From: Eutrophosalina sp902522775
Lineage (GTDB): Bacteria > Bacteroidota > Bacteroidia > Flavobacteriales > Flavobacteriaceae
Reading direction: 5' to 3'
NCBI GenBank assembly: GCA_902522775.1
Contig: CABYWQ010000001.1
Location: 372,001-436,000 of the forward strand
Length of the DNA stretch: 64,000 nt
Positions within the stretch are counted from its first letter, which is position 1, and every line of letters begins with the position of its first letter. The notes under the pieces were generated by a model. That model was not told the DNA's origin. It was given only the letters and a program-made list of their open reading frames with translations, and searched no databases. Below, piece by piece: positions 54,445 through 63,058 of this stretch. The position numbers and the translations under genes are program-made.

Positions 54445-55721
54445 AGCTTTGGACCAGAACAGACAATTTAAATAAAATGATTGAAAACTTTACAGTGGGT
54501 AGTGATAGACAATATGACATGTATTTGGCTAAGTATGATGTATTAGCAAGTAAGGTACACGTTAAAATGCTTAATAAAATTAGAATATTAAATGATCTTG
54601 AAGAAAAATCATTAATTAGAGAGCTTAATAACATTCAAAAATTAATTAGTAACCAAAATTTTAAAATTGAAGATAAATTTGAAGACATACATTCAAAAAT
54701 TGAATTCTATTTAACCGATAAATTAGGAGATCTAGGAAAAAAAATTCATACTGGAAGATCAAGAAACGACCAAGTTCTTGTTGCATTGCAGCTGTTTTTA
54801 AAAGATGAAATTTCAAATATTAAAAATCATATTAGAGATTTATTTGATTCATTGATAGTGTTATCTAAAAAACATTCAAAAGATTTACTTCCGGGCTACA
54901 CTCATTTACAATCAGCAATGCCATCATCATTTGGCTTATGGTTGTCTTCTTATGCTGAATCAATGATTGATGATATTTTATTTTTCAATACAGCATATGA
55001 AATAAATAACCAAAATCCATTAGGGAGTGCAGCAGGATATGGAAGTTCTTTTAAAATAGATAGGGAATTCACAACTAAAGAATTAGGGTTTGATCAGTTA
55101 AAATATAATGTTGTTGCTTCTCAAATGAACAGAGGAAAAATAGAGAAAAGCGTTTCAATTGCGATTAGCTCAATAGCCACCACTCTATCAACATTTTGTA
55201 CTGATATATGTTTATATATGTCTCAAGAATTCAATTTTATTTCATTTCCTAATGAATTAACAACAGGTTCAAGTATAATGCCTCATAAAAAAAATCCAGA
55301 TGTATTTGAATTGATAAGATCTAAATGTAATTCCCTTAAATCTCTTCCAAATGAATTTAGTTTAATGTCAAATAATTTAACAAGTGGATATCATAGAGAT
55401 TTACAATTGTTCAAGGGAAAGATCATAGAAGCATTAAAAGACATATTAGACTGTCTGAAAATTTTCAATTATTCTATTAAAAAAATAAATATTAAAAAAA
55501 ATATTCTTGATGATAAGAAATATGAATATATATTTTCAGTGGAGAATTTAAATAAATTGGTTCAAAAAGGATATACTTTTAGAGATGCTTATAATGAAAT
55601 TTCTAATCAAATAAAGAGCAAATCATATGTGCCTGACAAAATAATAAATCATGAGTTAATTGGGGGAATTGACAATTTATGTTTAGATGAAATAAAATTA
55701 AAAATGAAAAAATTTTTTTAA
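54441..55721 (+). CDS. argH: Argininosuccinate lyase
   Basis: Splits argininosuccinate to arginine and fumarate. 426 residues, a little short of the usual ~460. The TGRSRNDQV segment (about 107-115), TH in GYTHLQSA (catalytic His region, about 152-159), and the flexible loop GSSIMPHKKNPDVFE (about 275-289, catalytic Ser) are present. Overlaps argE by 4 bp. It is followed after 9 bp by a sulfatase gene that has no obvious tie to arginine. Confidence 0.94.
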   Translation: MKLWTRTDNLNKMIENFTVGSDRQYDMYLAKYDVLASKVHVKMLNKIRILNDLEEKSLIRELNNIQKLISNQNFKIEDKFEDIHSKIEFYLTDKLGDLGKKIHTGRSRNDQVLVALQLFLKDEISNIKNHIRDLFDSLIVLSKKHSKDLLPGYTHLQSAMPSSFGLWLSSYAESMIDDILFFNTAYEINNQNPLGSAAGYGSSFKIDREFTTKELGFDQLKYNVVASQMNRGKIEKSVSIAISSIATTLSTFCTDICLYMSQEFNFISFPNELTTGSSIMPHKKNPDVFELIRSKCNSLKSLPNEFSLMSNNLTSGYHRDLQLFKGKIIEALKDILDCLKIFNYSIKKINIKKNILDDKKYEYIFSVENLNKLVQKGYTFRDAYNEISNQIKSKSYVPDKIINHELIGGIDNLCLDEIKLKMKKFF

Positions 55722-55730
55722 ATATATTTA

Positions 55731-57197
55731 ATGAGATTTTATTTAATTATAGTTAGTTTACTTATGTTTTTCTCTTGTAAGAAAAATTTGGATAATCCTA
55801 ATATAATTATATTTATTGCTGATGATGTTAGCTGGGATGATTTAGGGTGTTATGGAAATTTAGATGTAAAAACACCTAATATTGATGAATTAGCTAAAAA
55901 AGGTATAGTCTTTAAAAATACATTTTTAACAACAAGTTCATGTAGTCCTAGCAGAAACTCAATATTGACAGGAAGATATCCGCATAATACAGGTGCGGCA
56001 GAACTTCATACTGAACCACCAATTGAAATGATATCACTTCCTGAAATTTTAAAAAATAATGGATATTATACAATACAAGCAGGGAAATTTCATCTAGGTG
56101 AATATGCAAAAAGAGGTTTTAATAAAATTTATGAGGATAGAAAAAAAAATGGTTTGGGTGGTGAGGATCTTTGGGTTAATGTTATTGAAAATAGACCTAA
56201 AAATATTCCATTTTTCATGTGGTTTGCATCTTATGATGCTCACAGAGGATGGGGTAAAAATGATTTTTCAGGAACACACAACCCTGAAACCATAAAGGTT
56301 CCAAAATATTTGGTTGATAGTAAATTAACCAGAGAAGATTTGTCTAATTATTATGATGAAATTACTCGCTTTGATCATTATATAGGAGAAGTTGTTAAAA
56401 AATTGAAAATTCAAAACATATTTGATGATACAATGATAATTATCATGGCTGACAATGGAAGACCATTTCCTCACAGTAAGACTAGACTAAATGATCAAGG
56501 TGTAAAAACACCGTTTATTATACATTACCCACGAATGAAGTCTAAATTGAATTATAGTGAAAGTTTAATTAGTTCAATAGATATTGCTCCAACAATTATC
56601 GATATAGTTAAAATTGATAAAGTAGTGTCTTTTCAAGGCAAAAGTTTTATAGATGTTATTAAAAATCCTAAAAAAAAATTTAGGAATTATGTATTTGCTG
56701 AACACAACTGGCATGACTATGAATCACATCAAAGAATGGTTAGAAATAAGGATTTTTTATATATCCGAAACTCAAGAAGTCAGTTCATGCAAGAAGGTCC
56801 TCTAGATGCATTAAACAGCCCATCATATATTGACTTAAAGAATGGTCAAAAAGATAAAACGTTAACTAATTCTCAATCTGAAATATTTACTAATCCTAGA
56901 CCAAAAGAAGAATTATATGATCTGGCTGTTGATCCTTATCAATTCAATAATCTATTAAATAATGGTAATAATGGTAACATTCCTGATATTTATTTAAAAT
57001 TATTTAATATACTAGATAGATGGATTATTGATACTGGAGATAATATACCCTTAAATATTACTAGGGACTGGTATTTTAGAGATCAAGATAAACTTAATGA
57101 ATCTTCTTCTCCCAAAACAAGTTATCATGGTATAAGAGGAGAAATGCCTGGAAAGTCACTGAATGCAGTAAAAAATAATAATAAAGGACCTTTTTAA
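55731..57197 (+). CDS. Sulfatase lipoprotein, N-sulfoglucosamine sulfohydrolase-like
   Basis: Type I sulfatase, 488 residues, exported as a lipoprotein (lipobox FFSC, Cys 16). Metal-binding Asp 31-Asp 32 in FIADDVSWDDLG, the formylglycine site CSPSR at 71-75 with Cys 71 as the residue to be converted, and GKFHLG (about 119-124) are complete. The C-terminal FAEHNWHDYESHQRMVR segment resembles the heparan N-sulfatase branch. It would remove sulfate from polysaccharides, such as marine algal or animal glycans. No polysaccharide-utilisation genes are nearby, and no anaerobic maturase is in the window. It follows argH by 9 bp with no promoter visible. Confidence 0.88.
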   Translation: MRFYLIIVSLLMFFSCKKNLDNPNIIIFIADDVSWDDLGCYGNLDVKTPNIDELAKKGIVFKNTFLTTSSCSPSRNSILTGRYPHNTGAAELHTEPPIEMISLPEILKNNGYYTIQAGKFHLGEYAKRGFNKIYEDRKKNGLGGEDLWVNVIENRPKNIPFFMWFASYDAHRGWGKNDFSGTHNPETIKVPKYLVDSKLTREDLSNYYDEITRFDHYIGEVVKKLKIQNIFDDTMIIIMADNGRPFPHSKTRLNDQGVKTPFIIHYPRMKSKLNYSESLISSIDIAPTIIDIVKIDKVVSFQGKSFIDVIKNPKKKFRNYVFAEHNWHDYESHQRMVRNKDFLYIRNSRSQFMQEGPLDALNSPSYIDLKNGQKDKTLTNSQSEIFTNPRPKEELYDLAVDPYQFNNLLNNGNNGNIPDIYLKLFNILDRWIIDTGDNIPLNITRDWYFRDQDKLNESSSPKTSYHGIRGEMPGKSLNAVKNNNKGPF

Positions 57198-57198
57198 T

Positions 57199-58602
57199 TT
57201 AAATGTGCAGTGGCCTATTCTCCAAGGCTGAAAGAGCAGCTTCTTTCATAGCTTCAGAATAAGTTGGATGAGGATGACTCATCATGGAAATATCTTCACA
57301 AGAGGCTTTAAATTCCATTGCTGTGACACCTTCAATAATCAAATCAGCAGCACGAGCTCCTATAATATGAACACCAAGAATTTCATCAGACTTTTTATCA
57401 GCAATTATCTTTACAAAACCATCTAAATCATTACTAGCTCTTGATCTTCCCAAAGCTCTCATTGGAAATTTTCCAACTTTTATATCATAATTTTCTTTAA
57501 TCAATTGGTCTTCGGTTTTACCTACTGATGCGACTTCTGGCCAGGTATAAATCACATTTGGAATTAAATTATAATTAATATGTGGTTTTTGATTTTTCAT
57601 TATTTCTGCAACTGCTATACCCTCCTCTTCAGCTTTGTGAGCTAACATTGGGCCACTGATAACGTCACCTATAGCATAGATATTTTCAGTACTTGTTTCA
57701 AATTTATTATTTACCATGATCTTTCCATTGCTATCACATGAAACATCAATATTAGAAAGATTTAATCCATCAGTGTATGCTTTTCTTCCAACAGATACTA
57801 AACAATAATCCGAATTAAATTCAACTATTTTATCATCAATATCTTTAGCTTTAACTAAAACTGACTGTCCTTTATTTTGTACTTCAAAAACCTTGTGAGA
57901 TAAATAAAAATTGATTTTTTCTTTTTTAAAAATCTTTAAAAGTTCTTTAGATATATCTTTATCCATGAATGGTGTTATTTTATTTGAATATTCAATGACA
58001 GTTACATCTGATCCAAGCCTTTTGTAAACTTGACCTAGCTCAAGGCCAATGACACCACCTCCTACAATAACAAGGTGTTTTGGTATTTCTTTTAATGATA
58101 AAGCTTCAGTAGACGTCAGAACTCTCTTCTTATCTAAATTAATAAAAGGAAGAGATGCAGGTTTAGATCCTGTTGCAATAACACATTTATCGAAGCTTAT
58201 TTTTTCACCCGTTTCTTTAATTAAAATCGATGATGAATCAATAAAAGATCCAAATCCGTTGAAAACTGTTATTTTATTTTTATCCATTAAAAAATTTATT
58301 CCTTTTACAGTCTGATCAACAACTTTGTTTTTTCTATCTATCATCTTTTGAAAATCGAGTTTAACTTCACCATCTATTTCTATGCCATGGGAATTAGCAT
58401 TTTTCATTATATCGTGGTAGTGATGTGATGAATCTAATAATGTTTTTGAGGGAATACAGCCTACATTAAGACATGTTCCCCCCAAGGAATTATATTTTTC
58501 AATAATAGCGGTTTTAAAACCAAGTTGTGCAAGCCTAATTGCACAAACATAGCCTCCTGGACCTGAACCTATAACTACAACCTCAAATTTATTTAAAGAC
58601 AT
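57199..58602 (-). CDS. lpd: Dihydrolipoyl dehydrogenase (E3)
   Basis: FAD enzyme that reoxidises the lipoyl arms of 2-oxoacid dehydrogenases and the glycine cleavage system; it would serve the E1 encoded at 5.6-8.0 kb. 467 residues. FAD-binding GSGPGGY (about 11-17), redox-active Cys 44 and Cys 49 in GGTCLNVGC, NAD-binding VGGGVIGLELG (about 173-183), and the C-terminal active-site HPHPTYSE. The ATG at 58602 is preferred over an in-frame ATG 24 nt upstream because homologues begin there and a perfect -7 box ends 5 nt before it. The sulfatase gene converges with a single base between the stops. Confidence 0.96.
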   Translation of the reverse strand: MSLNKFEVVVIGSGPGGYVCAIRLAQLGFKTAIIEKYNSLGGTCLNVGCIPSKTLLDSSHHYHDIMKNANSHGIEIDGEVKLDFQKMIDRKNKVVDQTVKGINFLMDKNKITVFNGFGSFIDSSSILIKETGEKISFDKCVIATGSKPASLPFINLDKKRVLTSTEALSLKEIPKHLVIVGGGVIGLELGQVYKRLGSDVTVIEYSNKITPFMDKDISKELLKIFKKEKINFYLSHKVFEVQNKGQSVLVKAKDIDDKIVEFNSDYCLVSVGRKAYTDGLNLSNIDVSCDSNGKIMVNNKFETSTENIYAIGDVISGPMLAHKAEEEGIAVAEIMKNQKPHINYNLIPNVIYTWPEVASVGKTEDQLIKENYDIKVGKFPMRALGRSRASNDLDGFVKIIADKKSDEILGVHIIGARAADLIIEGVTAMEFKASCEDISMMSHPHPTYSEAMKEAALSALENRPLHI

Positions 58603-58607
58603 GAATA

Positions 58608-58615
58608 CAAAAATA
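58608..58615 (-). promoter_or_regulatory. -7 promoter box of lpd, start-proximal
   Basis: TATTTTTG (minus strand), a perfect TAnnTTTG, ends 5 nt before the ATG at 58602. It lies inside the alternative longer reading frame, which argues for the shorter protein and for a leaderless transcript. Confidence 0.6.
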
Positions 58616-58711
58616 CAAATACTCAATAATTAAAAATGATTTTAATAAGTTATTTTAAGATCTATAAACATGATTTTTGAATATATTAGCAAGTAACTAA
58701 TTATAAAGAAA

Positions 58712-60145
58712 ATGAGTATTGAAAATAATAAGGAAATTTCACTTTTTGACTCACTTGCTCCAATTTTTATTCTTATTATTCTTCTTTATATAAATGTTAG
58801 CATTTATGGTGATTCATCAATAGATGGTTCAAGTCAGTTTATTTTAATACTAGGAGCTTCTATTGCATTTATCTTTGGAATCAAAAACAAAATAAAATCT
58901 AAAGACATATTCTTAACAATTTCAGAAAATCTAAAGTCAATTAGTACTCCAATAATAATTCTACTGTTAGTTGGAGCTCTCTCTGGAACATGGCTAGTTA
59001 GTGGTATAATACCTTCAATGATTTATTATGGATTGAAATTAGTTAATGTATCATTTTTTTTACCATCTTGTGTTGTTATTAGTAGTATCGTTGCTCTTGC
59101 TACTGGAAGTAGTTGGTCAACATCTGCAACAGTAGGAATTGGACTTATTGGTATTGGTAAGGCATTAGGTTTTGATTTAGGTATAGTAGCTGGTGCAATA
59201 ATTTCAGGTGCATATTTTGGAGATAAAATGTCTCCATTAAGTGATACCACCAATTTAGCTGCTGCTGTTTCAGGATCAAATCTTTTCGAACATATAAAGT
59301 ACATGACAATCACTACTGTGCCTACTATTATTATTACACTTGTCTTTTTTACAGTATATAATTTATTATATGAACCTAATCAAATCGCTGAAAATATGGG
59401 TTATGTAGAATCCATGAAAGAATATTTTTTTATTTCACCAATTCTTTTCTTAGTGCCTTTAATTGTTATTTTATTTATAATTAAAAAAATTAATCCTATC
59501 ATATCTCTTTTTGTTGGTGTAATAGCTGCTTCATTATTTTTTTTGATATTTCAAAATGAATTAATTATCAAATTAATCAATGATTTAGGAATAAATAGAT
59601 ATCAAATAATCATGAATTCAATTGTTTCTGAAACAAATATTCAAACTGATATTATTTTTTTGTCCGAATTATTTAATTCAGATGGAATGAAAGGAATGTT
59701 AAACACTATTTGGCTCGTAATTTCTGCAATGATTTTTGGCGGTGTAATGGAAGCTATAGGAGCTTTAAAAAAAATCTCAATCTATTTATTAAGTTTAGCA
59801 AAATCCACTACAGGCTTATTTTCAAGTACTATTTTGAGTTGTTTTACTGTTAATGTTTCTGCCTCTGATCAATATTTAGCTATAGTAATTCCAGGAAAAA
59901 TGTTTTCCTCTGCGTATAAAGACAGGAAGCTCTCAAGTGTGAATCTTAGTAGGACTATTGAAGATTCCGGAACAGTTACGTCTGTATTGATACCCTGGAA
60001 TACATGTGGAGCTTACCAATCAAGTGTTTTAAATGTCAACGTTATTGATTATTTTATATATGCTATATTTAATTGGTTAAGTCCAATAACAACAATAGTT
60101 GTTGTTTCACTTGGATATAAAATTAAAAGAATAAATGAAAAATAA
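58712..60145 (+). CDS. nhaC: Na+/H+ antiporter, NhaC family
   Basis: Inner-membrane exchanger for Na+ and pH homeostasis, fitting a marine cell. 477 residues with about 11-12 hydrophobic helices. The conserved core includes ATGSSWSTSATVGIGLIGIG (about 128-147) and ISGAYFGDKMSPLSDTTNLA (about 167-186), whose Asp and Thr residues are family hallmarks; a second related repeat, FGGVMEAIGALKKI, is near 345 with SDQYLAIVIPGKMF near 383. No close -7 box was found in the 109 bp upstream. The 3' end overlaps ftsK by 11 bp. Confidence 0.93.
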   Translation: MSIENNKEISLFDSLAPIFILIILLYINVSIYGDSSIDGSSQFILILGASIAFIFGIKNKIKSKDIFLTISENLKSISTPIIILLLVGALSGTWLVSGIIPSMIYYGLKLVNVSFFLPSCVVISSIVALATGSSWSTSATVGIGLIGIGKALGFDLGIVAGAIISGAYFGDKMSPLSDTTNLAAAVSGSNLFEHIKYMTITTVPTIIITLVFFTVYNLLYEPNQIAENMGYVESMKEYFFISPILFLVPLIVILFIIKKINPIISLFVGVIAASLFFLIFQNELIIKLINDLGINRYQIIMNSIVSETNIQTDIIFLSELFNSDGMKGMLNTIWLVISAMIFGGVMEAIGALKKISIYLLSLAKSTTGLFSSTILSCFTVNVSASDQYLAIVIPGKMFSSAYKDRKLSSVNLSRTIEDSGTVTSVLIPWNTCGAYQSSVLNVNVIDYFIYAIFNWLSPITTIVVVSLGYKIKRINEK

Positions 60146-62438
60146 TTTTAAAATAATTTTTGGAACTTTTTTAGTTGTTTTGTCAATACTAATTACTGTT
60201 TCAATTTTCTCATTTATGTATAACTGGCAGGAAGATCAATCTTTAATTAATGGACTATTTAGTTCTGATGATAAAATAAATAATATTGGAAAAAAAATAG
60301 GTTTTTATTTGTCTTATTATTTAGTGTACAAAAGTTTTGGAATTGGATCATTGTTGATATGTTTGAACATCCTTATTGTTGGCTTGTCTTTATCATTTAA
60401 CAAAGGAGTTAATAATATTTTAAACAGATCTTTCATTCTTTTATTTTCTTGTATATGGGTATCAATTTTTTGCGGCTACTTCATTTCAAATAAAATTTAT
60501 GCAGGTATATTTGGTTTTGAAGTTAAAAATTTAATAATAAATTTTTCTGGTGAAATTGGATTAATTCTTCTTCTTCTATTTGGTTTTATAGTTTTTATGA
60601 TTACGGTTTTAAATCTAACTCCCATAAAACTATTTAATTTTTTAGGATCAATTATAAAGATTTTCAAAGAAAAAATTAAACTTAATAATTCAATAGGAAT
60701 TGAAACTATTGACGATAATAAAAAAACTATAAATAAAGAAAATAGTTTTGTTTTTAAAAATGATGTTGATAAAGATGAAATAAAACCTACAATAGAAAAT
60801 TTTTCAAAGTTTGATTTAGAAAAAAATAAAGAAGATATAATAAATTCAGATGATAAGATTGAAATGAAAATAGAAACAATTAGTGATGAAGAAAGAATAA
60901 ATTCAGAATCTGAAAATATTTTAAAAAAATATGGAGAGTTTGATCCAACTTTAGAACTTAAGGGCTATAAGCTACCGCAGATTAAGCTTCTTTCTGAACA
61001 CAATAATGACGGAGTTATAACAATAAATCAAGAGGAACTTGAAGAAAATAAAGAAAAAATTATTGATACTCTAAAAAACTATAAAATTGGAATTGATAAA
61101 ATTAAAGCAACTATTGGTCCAACTGTTACCTTATATGAGATCATTCCTGAAGCTGGAGTAAGAATATCTAAAATTAAAAATCTAGAAGATGACATAGCAT
61201 TATCTCTCTCTGCTCTAGGAATAAGGATAATAGCACCTATTCCAGGAAAAGGAACTATTGGAATTGAAGTGCCAAATAAAATCAGAAAGATTGTCTCGAT
61301 GAAATCTTTAATTTCATCAAAAAAATTTCAAGAGGCGGAAATGGAGTTACCCTTAGCCTTAGGTAAAACAATTAGTAATGAAACTTTTGTGGTAGATTTT
61401 TCAAGAATGCCCCATTTACTTATGGCAGGAGCTACAGGCCAAGGTAAGTCAGTAGGAATAAACGCTATCATTACATCTTTGTTGTACAAAAAACATCCAT
61501 CAGAGATAAAATTTATATTGGTTGATCCAAAAAAAGTTGAATTAACACTTTTTAATAAAATTGAAAGACATTACCTCGCAAAACTACCTGGCTCAGAAGA
61601 ACCTATAATTACTGACAATAAAGTTGTAATTAAAACTTTAAACTCACTTTGTATTGAAATGGAACAACGCTATGAACTATTGAAAAATGGTCTTTGCAGA
61701 AATATAAAAGAATATAACATAAAGTTTAAAAAAAGGAAATTAAACCCAAACGACGGTCATAAATTTCTTCCTTATCTAGTTTTAGTTATTGACGAATTTG
61801 CTGACTTAATTATGACAACTGGAAAAGAAGTTGAGACACCAATTGCGAGATTGGCACAATTAGCAAGAGCAGTCGGAATTCATTTATTAATTGCAACTCA
61901 AAGACCTTCGGTTAATGTTATTACAGGGTTGATTAAAGCAAATTTTCCAGCAAGAATTGCATTTAGAGTTACATCCAAAGTTGACTCAAGAACTATATTA
62001 GATTCAGGAGGTGCAGATCAATTAATAGGAAGAGGTGATATGTTATATACTCAAGGAAATGATCTGACAAGATTACAATGTGGTTTTATTGATACTGATG
62101 AAATAGAAAAAATAACTGAATTAATTGGTGCACAAAAGGGTTATTCTGATTCATATATTTTACCAGAATATATTGAAGAGGACAATAACCAAAATAACAC
62201 CATAAATATTGAGGAAAGGGATTCGCTATTTAAAGACGCAGCTGAGGTAATCGTAACAGCTCAACAAGGTTCTGCATCATTAATTCAAAGAAAATTAAAG
62301 CTTGGATATAATAGAGCTGGAAGAATTATTGATCAACTAGAATCTGCTGGAATTGTGGGGAGATTTGAAGGAAGTAAAGCTAGGTCTGTGTTAGTTAAAA
62401 ATTTAGTTGAACTTGAACAATTACTAAAAAATGAATAA
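60135..62438 (+). CDS. ftsK: DNA translocase FtsK
   Basis: Septum-anchored motor that clears chromosome ends and activates dimer resolution. 767 residues: four membrane helices (about 5-30, 50-80, 90-120, 130-165), a short charged linker (about 185-285, rich in Lys, Glu and Asp), the alpha/beta motor with Walker A GATGQGKS (about 432-439) and Walker B VLVIDEFADL (about 549), RIAFRVTSKVDSRTIL, and the C-terminal winged-helix gamma domain (about 690-760) that reads orientation sequences. The linker is much shorter than in E. coli, as in other Bacteroidota. Coupled to nhaC upstream and to lolA/lptF downstream. Confidence 0.96.
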   Translation: MKNNFKIIFGTFLVVLSILITVSIFSFMYNWQEDQSLINGLFSSDDKINNIGKKIGFYLSYYLVYKSFGIGSLLICLNILIVGLSLSFNKGVNNILNRSFILLFSCIWVSIFCGYFISNKIYAGIFGFEVKNLIINFSGEIGLILLLLFGFIVFMITVLNLTPIKLFNFLGSIIKIFKEKIKLNNSIGIETIDDNKKTINKENSFVFKNDVDKDEIKPTIENFSKFDLEKNKEDIINSDDKIEMKIETISDEERINSESENILKKYGEFDPTLELKGYKLPQIKLLSEHNNDGVITINQEELEENKEKIIDTLKNYKIGIDKIKATIGPTVTLYEIIPEAGVRISKIKNLEDDIALSLSALGIRIIAPIPGKGTIGIEVPNKIRKIVSMKSLISSKKFQEAEMELPLALGKTISNETFVVDFSRMPHLLMAGATGQGKSVGINAIITSLLYKKHPSEIKFILVDPKKVELTLFNKIERHYLAKLPGSEEPIITDNKVVIKTLNSLCIEMEQRYELLKNGLCRNIKEYNIKFKKRKLNPNDGHKFLPYLVLVIDEFADLIMTTGKEVETPIARLAQLARAVGIHLLIATQRPSVNVITGLIKANFPARIAFRVTSKVDSRTILDSGGADQLIGRGDMLYTQGNDLTRLQCGFIDTDEIEKITELIGAQKGYSDSYILPEYIEEDNNQNNTINIEERDSLFKDAAEVIVTAQQGSASLIQRKLKLGYNRAGRIIDQLESAGIVGRFEGSKARSVLVKNLVELEQLLKNE

Positions 62439-62440
62439 CA

Positions 62441-63058
62441 ATGAAAAAAAAGATTGTTCTAATACTATCAATATTTCATTTACTCTTCCAAGAGAATACA
62501 ATTATAAAATCTTTTTTTGACAATTATCTTAATTTAAAATCAGCAAAGTTTACATTTAGGATTTTAACAACACAGAATAATGAAGTAAAATTCGAAAACA
62601 ATGGAGAATTTTTAATTAAAAATGATAAATATAAAATTTTAACTGATGATGTTATATATTATTATAATAACAACTTGTTGTATAGTATTGTTACAGATGA
62701 TAAAGAAATATATATTTATGATATATCTAAAGAAGAAATGAGCAATGATAACATATTATTTAAAAGTATTAACCCAAAAGAACTTATAGTTTTTTTGAAA
62801 AAAAACTACTCTTATGAGTTAATTCTAAATCAAAAAAATAAATCTTACACTTTGTTTTTTACCAACGATTCTAAACCTGACTACGAAGTTATATTTAATT
62901 CTAAATTTGAAATTAAAAGTATTAAAATCATAAACAAAAACTCAACATTCAGTAATGTCTTATTTTTTGAAAATATAAAAACTGATATTGAAATTGATGA
63001 GGATAAACTTGAAATTAACTTTGAGAGTTATAAAGATTTTTTTATAAATCAATTATGA
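62441..63058 (+). CDS. LolA-like periplasmic lipoprotein carrier protein
   Basis: A 205-residue exported protein with a signal peptide (about 1-17) and the incomplete-barrel pattern of LolA. Recognisable are FFDNYLNLKSAKFTFRI (early helix and strand), GEFLIKNDKYKILTDDVIYYYNN (about 49-71) and a run of beta-strands to the C-terminus. The family carries lipoproteins from inner to outer membrane. Position between ftsK and an LptF/LptG permease is a usual flavobacterial order (as remembered) and supports the call. It starts 2 bp after ftsK and overlaps the permease gene by 4 bp. Confidence 0.8.
   Translation: MKKKIVLILSIFHLLFQENTIIKSFFDNYLNLKSAKFTFRILTTQNNEVKFENNGEFLIKNDKYKILTDDVIYYYNNNLLYSIVTDDKEIYIYDISKEEMSNDNILFKSINPKELIVFLKKNYSYELILNQKNKSYTLFFTNDSKPDYEVIFNSKFEIKSIKIINKNSTFSNVLFFENIKTDIEIDEDKLEINFESYKDFFINQL

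Noticed and set aside
57199..58626. Longer form of lipoamide dehydrogenase starting at 58626
   Set aside because: The eight extra residues are hydrophobic and non-homologous, and a perfect -7 box lies inside that extension.
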